This document shows, one piece after another, positions 32,940-40,547 of a stretch of 48,767 nt of DNA (position 1 is the first letter of the stretch; every line of letters starts with the position of its first letter). The notes under the pieces were generated by a model. It did not search any database. It saw only the letters and a list, made by a program, of their open reading frames with translations, and had not been told where the DNA came from. The translations under genes were made by a program, and so were the position numbers. Source of the DNA: JBGOUJ01 sp041477005 (lineage in GTDB: Bacteria > Acidobacteriota > Terriglobia > Bryobacterales > JACQDG01); assembly GCA_041477005.1 (NCBI GenBank), contig JBGOUJ010000003.1:1-48767 (forward strand). Direction: 5' to 3'.

Positions 32940-35699
32940 TCAGGGGTCCTGCACTCCCGCCTTCTTGAAATCGCCCGCCTTCATGAACGTCATGCTCGCC
33001 GGATCGAGATATTTCCGCATAGCGGACATGATCTGCTCCGGCGTCAGGGCCTGGACCTTCTTTTGCACGTCCTCATCCCAGGCCATCGTGCGGCCGTAAT
33101 GTGTCCAGGAGGCGAGCTTGCTGACCAGCTCGCGGTCTTGCGAGCGGCTCACTTGCTGGGACTGCAACCAGCCGGTCTTGCCCGCCGTGACCTCCTGTTC
33201 GCTGTAGCCCTCCTTCAGGATTTTCGCCATCTCGTCCCGGAATGACGCTTCCACCTTTTTGATGTTCTGCGGCGCGCAAATGGCCAGAGCCTGGAAGGGC
33301 GTGTTGTCTTCCTCGGGCGTCGCCTGCAGTATCGAACCCACGCCATAGCTCAGGCCCTCTTTGCCGCGGATGCGCTGGAACAGCCGCGAGTTCATCCCGG
33401 AGCCCAGCAGATAATTGCCGAACATCAGCGCCGGGTAGTCGGGATGATCGTCGCCCAGGTGCAGCGGCACGCCGGCGACGAAAAACGCGTTGGCTTTATC
33501 GGGGGTCTCAAACGATTGGCTGACTGGATCGATCTTCCGATACGGGTTCTTCACCTTGGCATAAGGCTTGGAGCTCTTCCAGGAGCCAAAAAGCTTGGAG
33601 GCCAATTGTTGCACCTGCTCCGCATCGAAGTCGCCCACAATGGCCAGCTCGGCATGGGAAGCCCCGTAGAAAGTCGCGTAGAACTTCTTGACATCATCAA
33701 GCGTGAGAGCCTTGAGATCGGCGATCTCCTCCTCAAAAGTGGGCACGTAGCGAACGTCGCCTTTCGGATAGGGATGCATGTGCCGCTGAAAAGCCGTGCG
33801 AGCCACGGCCTGCGGCTCGGTCTTCTGCGCTTCCGCGCCGGCCAGTTGCTGCTGTCGGAGTTGCTCGAATTCAGAGGGCGGAAACGAAGGCTCGTGCAGT
33901 ATCTCGTCCAAGACCCCCAGAACCGCCGGCAGGTTCTGGGCGATCGTCTCGACGCTAACCGTGGCGGCCGTCGATCCGCCGACAATGAAAACGCGAGCTT
34001 TCAGCTTGTCAAACTCGTCCTGGATCTGCTGGCGCGTTCGCTTCGTTGTGCCGCGCAGCAGCATTTGTGAAGCCAGCCCTGCCGCGATGGACTGGTTGCG
34101 GAGGCTTTCTTCGTCGCCGAAGTGCAGCCGCAAAGTGGCTGAGACCGTGTTGCCGCGGGTTTTCTTGGAAAGAAAGGCTAGCTTCAGGCCGTCCTGCAAC
34201 TGGCCGCGCCGCGTGCGAGCGTCGATGTTGGCCGGGGAGGCGTCAAACGCCTCGCCCACCGCCACCGCAGCGTCGCCCTTGTAATCCTTGAGCATGGCCA
34301 CCACGTCGGGGTCGGCGGGGATCTCGGCCCGATCGGGCTGAGCCGCGGGGATAAAGAGGCCGACGGTGCGATTCGACGGCTTGAAGTAGTAGGTCGCAAC
34401 GCGCTGGACGTCCTCCACCGGCGCCTTCCGCAAGCGGTCGCGGTGCAGGAACAGCAGCCGCCAGTCGCCCATGGCCGCCCACTCGCTCATCTGCAGGCCG
34501 ACGCTTGCCGAGTTGTTGAGCAACAGGTCGATGCTCTTCAGCAGTTGCGTGCGCGCCCGCTCGACTTCCTCCTTGGTGAAGAGATTGGTCCGGATGCCGT
34601 CGACGGTGGCCAGCAGGGTGTCGCGGGCGTCGTCGAGCGATGCCTCTTTGCGGACCTGGGCCTGGAACGCCACCATTCCAGGCTCTTTAAACTGGAAGCT
34701 GAAGCCACCCACGCGCGTGGCTTTCTTTGTTTCGACCAGCGCCTGGTGGAGCCGGCCGGAGGGCGTGCTGGACAGAATCTGCGTGGCGATGTCCAGTGGG
34801 GCGAAGTCGGGGTGCGAGCCGGCGGGCACGTGATAACCGGCGATGACCCCCTGAACTTCGCCCACGCGGCGCAGCGTCACCGAGCGTTCCCCGTCCTGCG
34901 TAGGCTCGACCGTGTAAGAAGGGCGAAGCTTCCGCTCGGGGCGCGGGATCGAACCGAAATGCTTCCCGATCAGGGCCAGCGTCTTGGCCTCGTCGAACTT
35001 GCCGGCGACCAGAAGAACTGCGTCATCCGGCTGGTAGTGGGTCTTATAAAACAGTTGCAGCCGGTCGATGGGAACGTGCTCGATATCGCTGCGAGCGCCG
35101 ATGGTGGACTTGCCGTAGTTGTGCCAGATGTAGGCGGTTTCCGTCACGCGGTCGAGCAGCACCCGCATCGGGCTGTTCTCGCCGGATTCGAATTCGTTGC
35201 GCACTACCGTCATCTCGCTGTCCAGGTCCTTCTTGGCAATGAAGGAGTTCACCATGCGGTCGGCTTCGAGATCGAGCGCCCACTCCAGGTTGTCGTCGGT
35301 AGCCTGAAAGGTCTCGAAATAGTTCGTGCGGTCCACCCAGGTGCTGCCGTTGGGCCGGGCGCCGTGGCTTTGGAGTTCCTTGTCGATGTCCGGATGCTTG
35401 ACGGAGCCCTTGAACAACAGGTGCTCCAGCAGGTGGGCCATGCCGGTTTCGCCGTAGTCTTCGTGCTTGGAGCCGACGAGGTAAGTAATATTGACCGTGA
35501 TGGTGGCCTTCGAAGGGTCGGGGAACAGCAGCACCTGCAAGCCGTTCGGGAGGCGGTACTCGGTGATGCCCTCGACGGAAGGGCCTCGTGCGACCCCGTC
35601 CGGCAGGGCCATTGCCCGAGCCGACTGAGCCGAGTAGGCCACGCCCGCTGACAGAACAGCCAGCAGGACGCTGCTTGCAGCGAGCCGCACGCCCTTCAT
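32940..35699 (-). CDS. Secreted double-domain M16 zinc peptidase (pitrilysin/insulinase family)
   Basis: About 919 residues. The start at 35699 is fixed by GGGAGG 5-6 nt upstream; it gives the signal peptide MKGVRLAASSVLLAVLSAGVAYSA. The inverted zinc motif HxxEH is HLLEH at about 87-91, and the third ligand Glu is about 75 residues later in EMTVVRNEFESGEN. The second half (from about 480) repeats the M16 fold without a zinc motif, as in inactive partner domains, with YPKGDVRYVPTFEEEIADLK. Single-chain two-domain M16 peptidases in the envelope degrade peptides. It is convergent with the DUF1501 gene and its promoter region lies toward the large inverted repeat. Confidence 0.93.
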   Translation of the reverse strand: MKGVRLAASSVLLAVLSAGVAYSAQSARAMALPDGVARGPSVEGITEYRLPNGLQVLLFPDPSKATITVNITYLVGSKHEDYGETGMAHLLEHLLFKGSVKHPDIDKELQSHGARPNGSTWVDRTNYFETFQATDDNLEWALDLEADRMVNSFIAKKDLDSEMTVVRNEFESGENSPMRVLLDRVTETAYIWHNYGKSTIGARSDIEHVPIDRLQLFYKTHYQPDDAVLLVAGKFDEAKTLALIGKHFGSIPRPERKLRPSYTVEPTQDGERSVTLRRVGEVQGVIAGYHVPAGSHPDFAPLDIATQILSSTPSGRLHQALVETKKATRVGGFSFQFKEPGMVAFQAQVRKEASLDDARDTLLATVDGIRTNLFTKEEVERARTQLLKSIDLLLNNSASVGLQMSEWAAMGDWRLLFLHRDRLRKAPVEDVQRVATYYFKPSNRTVGLFIPAAQPDRAEIPADPDVVAMLKDYKGDAAVAVGEAFDASPANIDARTRRGQLQDGLKLAFLSKKTRGNTVSATLRLHFGDEESLRNQSIAAGLASQMLLRGTTKRTRQQIQDEFDKLKARVFIVGGSTAATVSVETIAQNLPAVLGVLDEILHEPSFPPSEFEQLRQQQLAGAEAQKTEPQAVARTAFQRHMHPYPKGDVRYVPTFEEEIADLKALTLDDVKKFYATFYGASHAELAIVGDFDAEQVQQLASKLFGSWKSSKPYAKVKNPYRKIDPVSQSFETPDKANAFFVAGVPLHLGDDHPDYPALMFGNYLLGSGMNSRLFQRIRGKEGLSYGVGSILQATPEEDNTPFQALAICAPQNIKKVEASFRDEMAKILKEGYSEQEVTAGKTGWLQSQQVSRSQDRELVSKLASWTHYGRTMAWDEDVQKKVQALTPEQIMSAMRKYLDPASMTFMKAGDFKKAGVQDP

Positions 35700-35851
35700 A
35701 AGCGCCTCCCATGACAGCACATTCGCGGTAACCTGATTCTGTCCATTATGATATACCGGCTGCGCGAATCGACCGGCTCCTCACCCGCAGGGTGCACGAA
35801 ATAATGGTGATCGGCGGCGGAGCCTTGATCCGGCACACTCGGCCGGAATCG

Positions 35852-35929
35852 GAGCCGCGACCGTCAGGGAGCGGTCCTTCGAGAAACAAGACCGCCGCTT
35901 GAAGAACCGCTCCCTCACGGTCGCGGCTC
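35852..35929. repeat. Large inverted repeat with GAGCCGCGACCGT arms (REP-like)
   Basis: Left arm 35852-35880 and right arm 35901-35929 are reverse complements at 27 of 29 positions, with a 20-nt loop. The arm begins GAGCCGCGACCGT and includes GGGAGCGGT. It differs from the short-word repeats, as the arm is one non-repetitive unit, like a palindromic REP/BIME element mobilised by a RAYT transposase. It lies between the M16 gene and an alpha/beta-hydrolase relic; a short minus-strand hydrophobic frame (35960-36014, GGLGIVVQWVLGMV) runs into it and may have been interrupted by it. Confidence 0.8.
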
Positions 35930-36014
35930 GGCATGGAACCATTCCGAGCACCCACTGCACCACGATGCCCAGGCCGCCCAGGAAGACGAAGCGGCGGGCC
36001 CGGCGCCAGCCCAT

Positions 36015-36315
36015 ATGCCGTTCGTCGAGCTCGACCAATCGCCTCTGAACCCGGAAGCCGGGCCGGCCAGGATTTACTATCGCGAAGCGGGGAGCGGAGT
36101 CCCCCTCGTTTTCCTCCACGGCGGATGGGGTTACGAGATCTATCCGTTTGACCACTGAGCCGGGGGAGCTGGCGGCGGTGCGCGCCGAGCTTCCACGCGC
36201 GGCCTTCTGCATCATCGAGCAGGCGGGCCACAGCCCCCACAGCGAGCCGGCCGCCGCGGACGAGTGTATCCGCGCGGCCGGCCAATTCCTCCGGCAAATT
36301 GGCTGTACACTCTAA
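36015..36315 (+). pseudogene. Alpha/beta-hydrolase relic with internal deletion
   Basis: The N-terminal piece starts at ATG 36015 and reads MPFVELDQSPLNPEAGPARI then YYREAGSGVPLVFLHGGWGY (oxyanion HGG region) and stops at 36156-36158 after 47 codons. The C-terminal piece is in the +1 frame, 36157-36315, and contains FCIIEQAGHSPHSEPAAADE, the catalytic-His region, ending at TAA 36313-36315. The two pieces abut, so the middle (about 150-180 residues, including the nucleophile Ser and catalytic Asp) has been deleted out of frame. The protein cannot be functional. It ends 2 nt before the M24 start. Confidence 0.75.
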
Positions 36316-36317
36316 AT

Positions 36318-37415
36318 ATGCTGACCCTCGAAAACTGCCGCCATCGCCAGAAGCGCCTGCTGAAACAAATGGAAAAACTCCGGCTGGATTTGGTCGTGCT
36401 GGCCAATCCCAAGACGATCTATTACTTTACCGGCGCCTTAACCGATCCGATGCTGCCGCAGACTTTCGCCCTGAATTCCGCGGGCAAGAGCCTGCTGATC
36501 ACCAACCAGCAGCCGACCCAGGCGTCGGCGGATCAAGTGCAGATCTATACCGGCTACACGCTCGATCGTCCTTTCAACCGGACGTCGATGGTGGTGGAGG
36601 CGGTGATGCTGGTCCGGGAGATCCTGGTGGCGGGATCAGTGGGGATCGAGCACGAGTTCGTGCCGGCCGTGATCAGCGACCATTGCGGCGAGAAGAAAGT
36701 GAACATTACGCCGGTCATCGACGAGATGCGCCGGATCAAGGATCCCGATGAGCTGCAATCGATCTACAGCGCCATCCGGCTGACGGAGGCGGGCTACGCC
36801 GCCGTGCACGGGCGGATCGAGCCGGGCCTGGCGGAGTTCGAGGTTTACTCGATGTTTCACGACGCTCTGGTGCGGCACGCACAGACTTCCGTCGATCTGC
36901 GCGGCGACTTTGCCTGCGGCACGCGAGCCATTCGCGGGGGCGGTCCGCCCACGGCCCGGCAGGTCGCCGCCGGGGACCTCTACATCCTCGACATTTTTCC
37001 TCTTTATGGCGGCTACCACTGCGACTTGACCCGGACGTTCGCTGTGGGGCCCCCAACCGCTATCCAGCAGGAAGCATGGGACGTTGTGCGGCAGGCCCAT
37101 GATCTCGCGGCGAAGCTGATCCGGCCGGGCGTCAACGCGCGCGATGTCTATTTCGAGATTCGCGCCCACCTGGAGACGTTCAAACCCACCTGCGGCTCCT
37201 TTTGGCACCACCTGGGGCACGGCTTGGGGATGAACGGCTGGGAGTTTCCGTGGCTCACGCCGGGGAGCGATCACGTCATTCAGGAAGGCGAGGTGCTGGC
37301 GGTCGAGCCGGGGCTGTATGGGGAATGTCTCAACGGCGGCATCCGGTTGGAGCACAACTACCTGGTGACCCACGGCGGGATCACCGCTCTCGACAGTTTT
37401 CACCTCGATCTGTGA
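36318..37415 (+). CDS. M24 family metallopeptidase (Xaa-Pro aminopeptidase-like)
   Basis: A 365-residue cytoplasmic peptidase. The start at 36318 is preferred since the upstream in-frame codons belong to the hydrolase relic. The N-terminal creatinase-like domain has LRLDLVVLANPKTIYYFTGA. The pita-bread domain has the metal ligands Asp/Asp in YILDIFPLYGGYHCDLTRTF, His in HHLGHGLGMNGWE, Glu in VLAVEPGLYGE and Glu in GIRLEHNYLVT, so the five-ligand set of M24 enzymes is complete. TACACT (36306-36311) lies 6 nt before the ATG and there is no Shine-Dalgarno, which suggests a near-leaderless mRNA. Its promoter apparently lies within the relic of the upstream gene. Confidence 0.9.
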   Translation: MLTLENCRHRQKRLLKQMEKLRLDLVVLANPKTIYYFTGALTDPMLPQTFALNSAGKSLLITNQQPTQASADQVQIYTGYTLDRPFNRTSMVVEAVMLVREILVAGSVGIEHEFVPAVISDHCGEKKVNITPVIDEMRRIKDPDELQSIYSAIRLTEAGYAAVHGRIEPGLAEFEVYSMFHDALVRHAQTSVDLRGDFACGTRAIRGGGPPTARQVAAGDLYILDIFPLYGGYHCDLTRTFAVGPPTAIQQEAWDVVRQAHDLAAKLIRPGVNARDVYFEIRAHLETFKPTCGSFWHHLGHGLGMNGWEFPWLTPGSDHVIQEGEVLAVEPGLYGECLNGGIRLEHNYLVTHGGITALDSFHLDL

Positions 37416-37433
37416 GGGCTGGGGACGCCCGGA

Positions 37434-37649
37434 TCAATTCGGCTTGGCGCGCATCAAGGGCCAGCCGCGCTCGGCCAGGGCCCGGATGCCGTTGCATCGC
37501 GCACCCACGAGGAACTCTCGCAGCAGCCGGAGCTCCCCTTCTTTGAGGCTTACAATCATGTCCTCAAATTCGCCGGGCGTGATGTCCTCGTTGTCGATGA
37601 CCTGTTGGAAGATCCTGCGCACCTTCTCGCGGTCCACCGGCTCTGCCAT
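37434..37649 (-). CDS. Small hypothetical protein
   Basis: 71 residues from the ATG at 37647-37649 (an in-frame start six codons earlier is possible). Sequence: MAEPVDREKVRRIFQQVIDN, then EDITPGEFEDMIVSLKEGEL and a C-terminal RLLREFLVGARCNGIRAL. It is mainly helical and charged, soluble, with one Cys. A TAGAAT on the minus strand lies about 14 nt before the start. Convergent with the M24 gene (18 nt). Composition resembles a real gene, but no family is recognised. Confidence 0.6.
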   Translation of the reverse strand: MAEPVDREKVRRIFQQVIDNEDITPGEFEDMIVSLKEGELRLLREFLVGARCNGIRALAERGWPLMRAKPN

Positions 37650-37667
37650 ATAGCCAAATTCTATCAC

Positions 37668-37840
37668 TGTGACGGGCCTGGCGGTTCAAGGCGTGCGCGG
37701 CACAAAAGTAACAGTTTCCGAGATGGGATGAGAAGGCCGGTCTCCAGCGGGATGCGTTACGCTCCCAATGAAAGACGCACTCAAAGGTGCAAAAGGAAAC
37801 CGGCCCATGAAGACGGATAGCACGGCTCGGAATCCATTCT
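37668..37840. other. Intergenic region without recognised gene
   Basis: Contains AGGCCGGT and the complementary ACCGGCC about 65 nt apart and a stretch ACTCAAAGGTGCAAAAGGAA that resembles the ends of some insertion sequences, but no transposase remains. It holds the promoter side of the small hypothetical gene. Confidence 0.3.
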
Positions 37841-38776
37841 TCAGGTCTTGAACGCGAATAACCTCATGGCGTTCGCGCCGCGGATCTTGGCCCGGTCGGT
37901 TTCCGAGGCGTAGGCGAACATCTGGTCGAACAGGTCCACCTGCCTTTGGAATTCCGCCATATCGTGACCCAAGCCGCCCCAGAGCATCCGGTCGGGGCCG
38001 AATGCATCGAAAGCGCGGCGGACCAGGGGCTGAGCATCCCGGAAGGGATAGCCCTGCTTCGAGGAGTAGCCCACGGCGGAATACTTCATGTAGACGCGCG
38101 GCAGCCGGGCCAGCTTCAGGATGCCCTCATATTCGGCAGGGCTGCCCTGGCCGGCGCGGCCCAGGTGGTCGAGGATCACCGGCGCGTCCGGGAATTGGGC
38201 GGCCAGCCCGCCGATCTGCGGCGCATAGTAAGGAATGAAGTGCATCTGGATCGCGAGGCCGAGCGACTGCGCCTTCCGCCAGGCCGCCTTCGTGGCCGGA
38301 TCGCGAAGGTCGCGGTCGCGAATCGCGCCGCTTCGAGTGGGCGGAGTTCCCGGAGCGTGATTTTCGTGGATGCGGAGCGCCACGATGCGTCCTGGAAACC
38401 GGCGCGTGAGTTCTTCCATGCGGGCGGGCGTCTGGGGGTCGATCGGATCGAACAGACAGGCGCCCTTAAAGAAGCCGGGGGAGGGCTCGTGCTCGAAGCA
38501 ATATTCGAGGTACCGATGGTCGTCCTGATAGGGTTCGGCGTGGACGAGGATGACGTGGTCTATCCGGGATTGGCGGAGGAATTCCGCATAGGTCTCGAGT
38601 GGCTGCGCCGGCGGCCGATAAGTCGCGTTGGGATGATAGGGAAAGAGTTTCTGGTCGCCGGCGAAAAGGTGGATATGTGTATCGATGAGATGCCCTGGGG
38701 GCCGGACCGCGGCGGCAGCCGGCAGAAGGCTCAAGGCGCCGCCGAGCAGCTCCCGGCGGGAAAGTGAATGCGGCAT
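37841..38776 (-). CDS. Tat-exported amidohydrolase (amidohydrolase 2 / PDC-hydrolase type)
   Basis: About 311 residues from the ATG at 38774-38776 (a further Met two codons upstream). The N-terminus PHSLSRRELLGGALSLLPAA is a twin-arginine signal, so it acts outside the cytoplasm, which is unusual for this family. Metal-site motifs are DTHIHLF, HFIPYYAPQ, ILDHLGRAGQ and WGGLGHDMAEF (family usually has Asp in this place). Members hydrolyse lactones or decarboxylate aromatic acids; the substrate is not predictable. It lies immediately after the attC-like site. Confidence 0.85.
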   Translation of the reverse strand: MPHSLSRRELLGGALSLLPAAAAVRPPGHLIDTHIHLFAGDQKLFPYHPNATYRPPAQPLETYAEFLRQSRIDHVILVHAEPYQDDHRYLEYCFEHEPSPGFFKGACLFDPIDPQTPARMEELTRRFPGRIVALRIHENHAPGTPPTRSGAIRDRDLRDPATKAAWRKAQSLGLAIQMHFIPYYAPQIGGLAAQFPDAPVILDHLGRAGQGSPAEYEGILKLARLPRVYMKYSAVGYSSKQGYPFRDAQPLVRRAFDAFGPDRMLWGGLGHDMAEFQRQVDLFDQMFAYASETDRAKIRGANAMRLFAFKT

Positions 38777-38793
38777 GAGCAACGCTCCAGACT

Positions 38794-38856
38794 GGCGACC
38801 GGGGCATCACCCGCCGGCGCGCCTTTGCGGCGGTCGGGTGCATGCCCTGGTTAGCC
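38794..38856 (-). other. attC-like recombination site (59-base-element type)
   Basis: A 63-nt imperfect inverted repeat. On the plus strand the outer boxes are GGCGACC (38794-38800, degenerate) and GGTTAGCC (38849-38856). Inside, GGGCAT (38802-38807) pairs with ATGCCC (38842-38847), CACCCG (38808-38813) with CGGGTG (38835-38840), and CCG (38814-38816) with CGG (38831-38833). Two bases, C38841 and T38834, stay unpaired on one side only, the asymmetry of attC sites. Read on the minus strand, the right box gives GGCTAACC, and the stop codon of the toxin gene lies within it, as in integron gene cassettes. Confidence 0.5.
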
Positions 38857-39105
38857 GACCATGTTGTCATACTCAGCGTGCGTCCCGATCCAGAACCAAA
38901 GCACGCCGTCTGAGACCGGCCTGCCGACGGCACGGTGGTGCAGGCCCACCCGCGCGGACCAGAACTCGCCAACCTTCTTGAAGTGGAGCGATGGATGCCG
39001 GGGGTGCGCTTTTAGCAGGGCAAACGCTCTGTTGGCGGCCTCTCTTACCGTAGAAGGGAGAATTTGATAGCATTTCCAGAAATCAGGCGCGGCGTAGTGA
39101 TTCAC
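38851..39105 (-). CDS. RelE/ParE-family toxin
   Basis: An 84-residue protein of the ParE/RelE toxin fold: NHYAAPDFWKCYQILPSTVR, then FALLKAHPRHPSLHFKKVGE and the strand FWSARVGLHHRAVGRPVSDG, ending VLWFWIGTHAEYDNMVG. The WSARVG...YRAV-like and WIGTHAEYD pieces match RelE/HigB-type endoribonucleases or ParE-type gyrase inhibitors; these cannot be told apart by eye. Its ATG overlaps the antitoxin stop by 4 bp (ATGA), so translation is coupled. The stop codon is in the attC-like site. Confidence 0.8.
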   Translation of the reverse strand: MNHYAAPDFWKCYQILPSTVREAANRAFALLKAHPRHPSLHFKKVGEFWSARVGLHHRAVGRPVSDGVLWFWIGTHAEYDNMVG

Positions 39106-39302
39106 AGCTTCGTGGATTTCCCGGCAAGGTGGTCCCGAAGGGCGCGTTCTGCCAAGGCATCAAGTTTCCCTGCCTTGACGTCGGCTTCAAACTGACGGTC
39201 CCATGCTTCGCCGTCGAACTTTGCGAACCATTTCCGGAGTGTTGCCAGTTCTTCGGAAGCAAGCTCTCGGATCTGACCTTCGATGTTCCGCACTTTGCTC
39301 AT
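39102..39302 (-). CDS. Antitoxin of the RelE/ParE-type module
   Basis: A 66-residue acidic/helical protein, SKVRNIEGQIRELASEELATL then RKWFAKFDGEAWDRQFEADV and KAGKLDALAERALRDHLAGK. This is the usual pattern of small antitoxins that pair with RelE-type toxins: ELA...EEL...R.WF.EFDAE.WD.QIE.D...GKLD.LA..AL.....G. No DNA-binding ribbon-helix-helix is visible, so another repressor or the complex may regulate. The toxin follows with a 4-bp overlap. Confidence 0.8.
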   Translation of the reverse strand: MSKVRNIEGQIRELASEELATLRKWFAKFDGEAWDRQFEADVKAGKLDALAERALRDHLAGKSTKL

Positions 39303-39560
39303 AGGGCACCCCCCTGGTTCAAGATCTGTCGCCCAGGCGCAGGGCGTTCTTGACCTCCGCCGGATCTGACATCTTGCCCTCCACGTCCATTGTATCCGCT
39401 CGGGGACCCTTCACGGTTGCTTGGGCGCTGGCCGGTTGACTTATTACTCCAGGCCCCGACTTCTGACGCGGGTCACCCTGACGGTACTGCCACAAGAGAA
39501 GATCGGGCTTCTTGAGTGAGTGATGCCAGGGAGTGCTAGAATCTTCGACGAGGAACCCCG
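39303..39560. other. Intergenic region between antitoxin and isomerase-like gene
   Basis: A 23-codon minus-strand frame (MDVEGKMSDPAEVKNALRLG) is present but unsupported. The rest carries the promoter above and no repeat. If the toxin-antitoxin module were a gene cassette, a second attC-like site might be expected here; I did not find one. Confidence 0.35.
39534..39542 (+). promoter_or_regulatory. Extended -10 promoter of the Tat-exported isomerase-like gene
   Basis: TGCTAGAAT matches TGnTATAAT except for one base. TTGAGT (39512-39517) is a possible -35 at 19 bp. The start codon is 19 nt downstream and has a ribosome binding site GAGGAA 6 nt before it. Confidence 0.45.
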
Positions 39561-40451
39561 ATGAATCGAAGAGAATTTGTGGCTCTTGCGGCTGGCGCGG
39601 CGGTGGCGCGGCCTCCCGGCAGCCAGTTTATAAAGAGCATCTGTGCGGTGATCTTTCCGCGCCAGATGCCCTATGCCGAATGCTTCCGGCAGGCCAAGAG
39701 CGCCGGCTTCGACGGCGTGGAGATTCAGCTCGGCCGGGAGATCACTCCATCTTCGACGCCCGACCAGGTGAAGGCCGTGGGCGAGGCGGCACACCAGGCC
39801 GGAGTGGCAATTGCCAGCATGTGGGTGCAGCCGCTCGGCTCGGCGCCGCTCAACAGCCCGGACGCGGACGTGCGCGCCCGCGGCGTCGCGGCCATCGAGA
39901 AGGCCGTCGAGTTCGCCACCTATCTGGATTGCGGGGCGCTGCTTCTGGTGCCGGGAAGGCTCGGCACGGGGGCGCGCTTCGAGGTGGGCTACGAGGCGAC
40001 CTGGGAGCGGTTCACCACCGAACTCAAGAAGGCCATCCCCGCCGCCGAGCGGGCCAAGGTGATCCTGACGCCCGAGAACGTCTGGAACAAGTTCCTGGTC
40101 AGCCCGCTCGAGATGCGGAGCTTCATCGATCAGTTCCAAAGCCCCTGGCTGCAGGCCCATTTCGACATGGGCAACGTGATGCAGTTCGGCTACCCGCAGG
40201 ACTGGATCCTGACGCTGGGCCCACGAATCAAGCGCATCCACGTGAAGGACTACAAGCTCTCCGCGCGCGCCGAGCAGGGCCGCTTCGTCGATCTGCTGGA
40301 AGGCGACGTGGACTTCAAGGGCGTGATGGCCGCGCTGGTCAAGGTCGGCTATCGTGGTTTCCTTTCGCCGGAGATCGGCGCCGACCCCAACGACCCGGAC
40401 AAGCTGAAGAAGGTCTCGCAGGCCCTGGATAAGATCCTGGCGATGGCCTGA
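39561..40451 (+). CDS. Tat-exported sugar isomerase/epimerase-like TIM barrel
   Basis: 296 residues, with a twin-arginine signal MNRREFVALAAGAAVARP and a ribosome binding site GAGGAA 6 nt upstream. The mature part is an AP endonuclease 2-like TIM barrel: KSAGFDGVEIQLGREITPSS, AIASMWVQPLGS, ALLLVPGRLGTGARFEVGYE, VILTPENVWNKFLVSPLEM (Glu ligand), QAHFDMGNVMQFGYPQDWI (Asp ligand), IKRIHVKDYKLSARAEQ and GFLSPEIGADPNDPD (Glu ligand). All four metal-binding positions are present, so it is likely active. Substrate unknown. A GH42-like glycosidase gene follows, so both may act on the same external carbohydrate. Confidence 0.88.
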   Translation: MNRREFVALAAGAAVARPPGSQFIKSICAVIFPRQMPYAECFRQAKSAGFDGVEIQLGREITPSSTPDQVKAVGEAAHQAGVAIASMWVQPLGSAPLNSPDADVRARGVAAIEKAVEFATYLDCGALLLVPGRLGTGARFEVGYEATWERFTTELKKAIPAAERAKVILTPENVWNKFLVSPLEMRSFIDQFQSPWLQAHFDMGNVMQFGYPQDWILTLGPRIKRIHVKDYKLSARAEQGRFVDLLEGDVDFKGVMAALVKVGYRGFLSPEIGADPNDPDKLKKVSQALDKILAMA

Positions 40452-40456
40452 GGAAA

Positions 40457-40547
40457 GGAACCACAGATGAACACAGATGAACACAGATTAAAAAATGCCT
40501 GGGGTCTATCTGTGTTCATCGGTGTTCATCTGTGGTTCCCTGTTTTT
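40457..40547. repeat. Inverted short-word repeat (AACACAGATG family), partly coding
   Basis: The left half has GAACCACAGATGAACACAGA words and the right half the complement TCATCTGTGGTTCCC, with GTGTTCATCGGTGTTC between; the arms can fold into a long hairpin. Same family as 2574-2656. The GH42-like frame starts inside it, so the repeat encodes the N-terminal residues of that protein. Confidence 0.8.

Noticed and set aside
36264..36317. An earlier in-frame start for the M24 peptidase
   Set aside because: These codons overlap the end of the hydrolase relic in another frame and lie before the family start; no ribosome binding site.
37668..37840. Insertion sequence remnant
   Set aside because: Only a loosely similar stretch; no transposase residue, target duplication or clear terminal repeats.
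39444..40484. A minus-strand frame beginning MFICVHLWF
   Set aside because: It starts in the palindromic repeat and is antisense to the isomerase-like gene.
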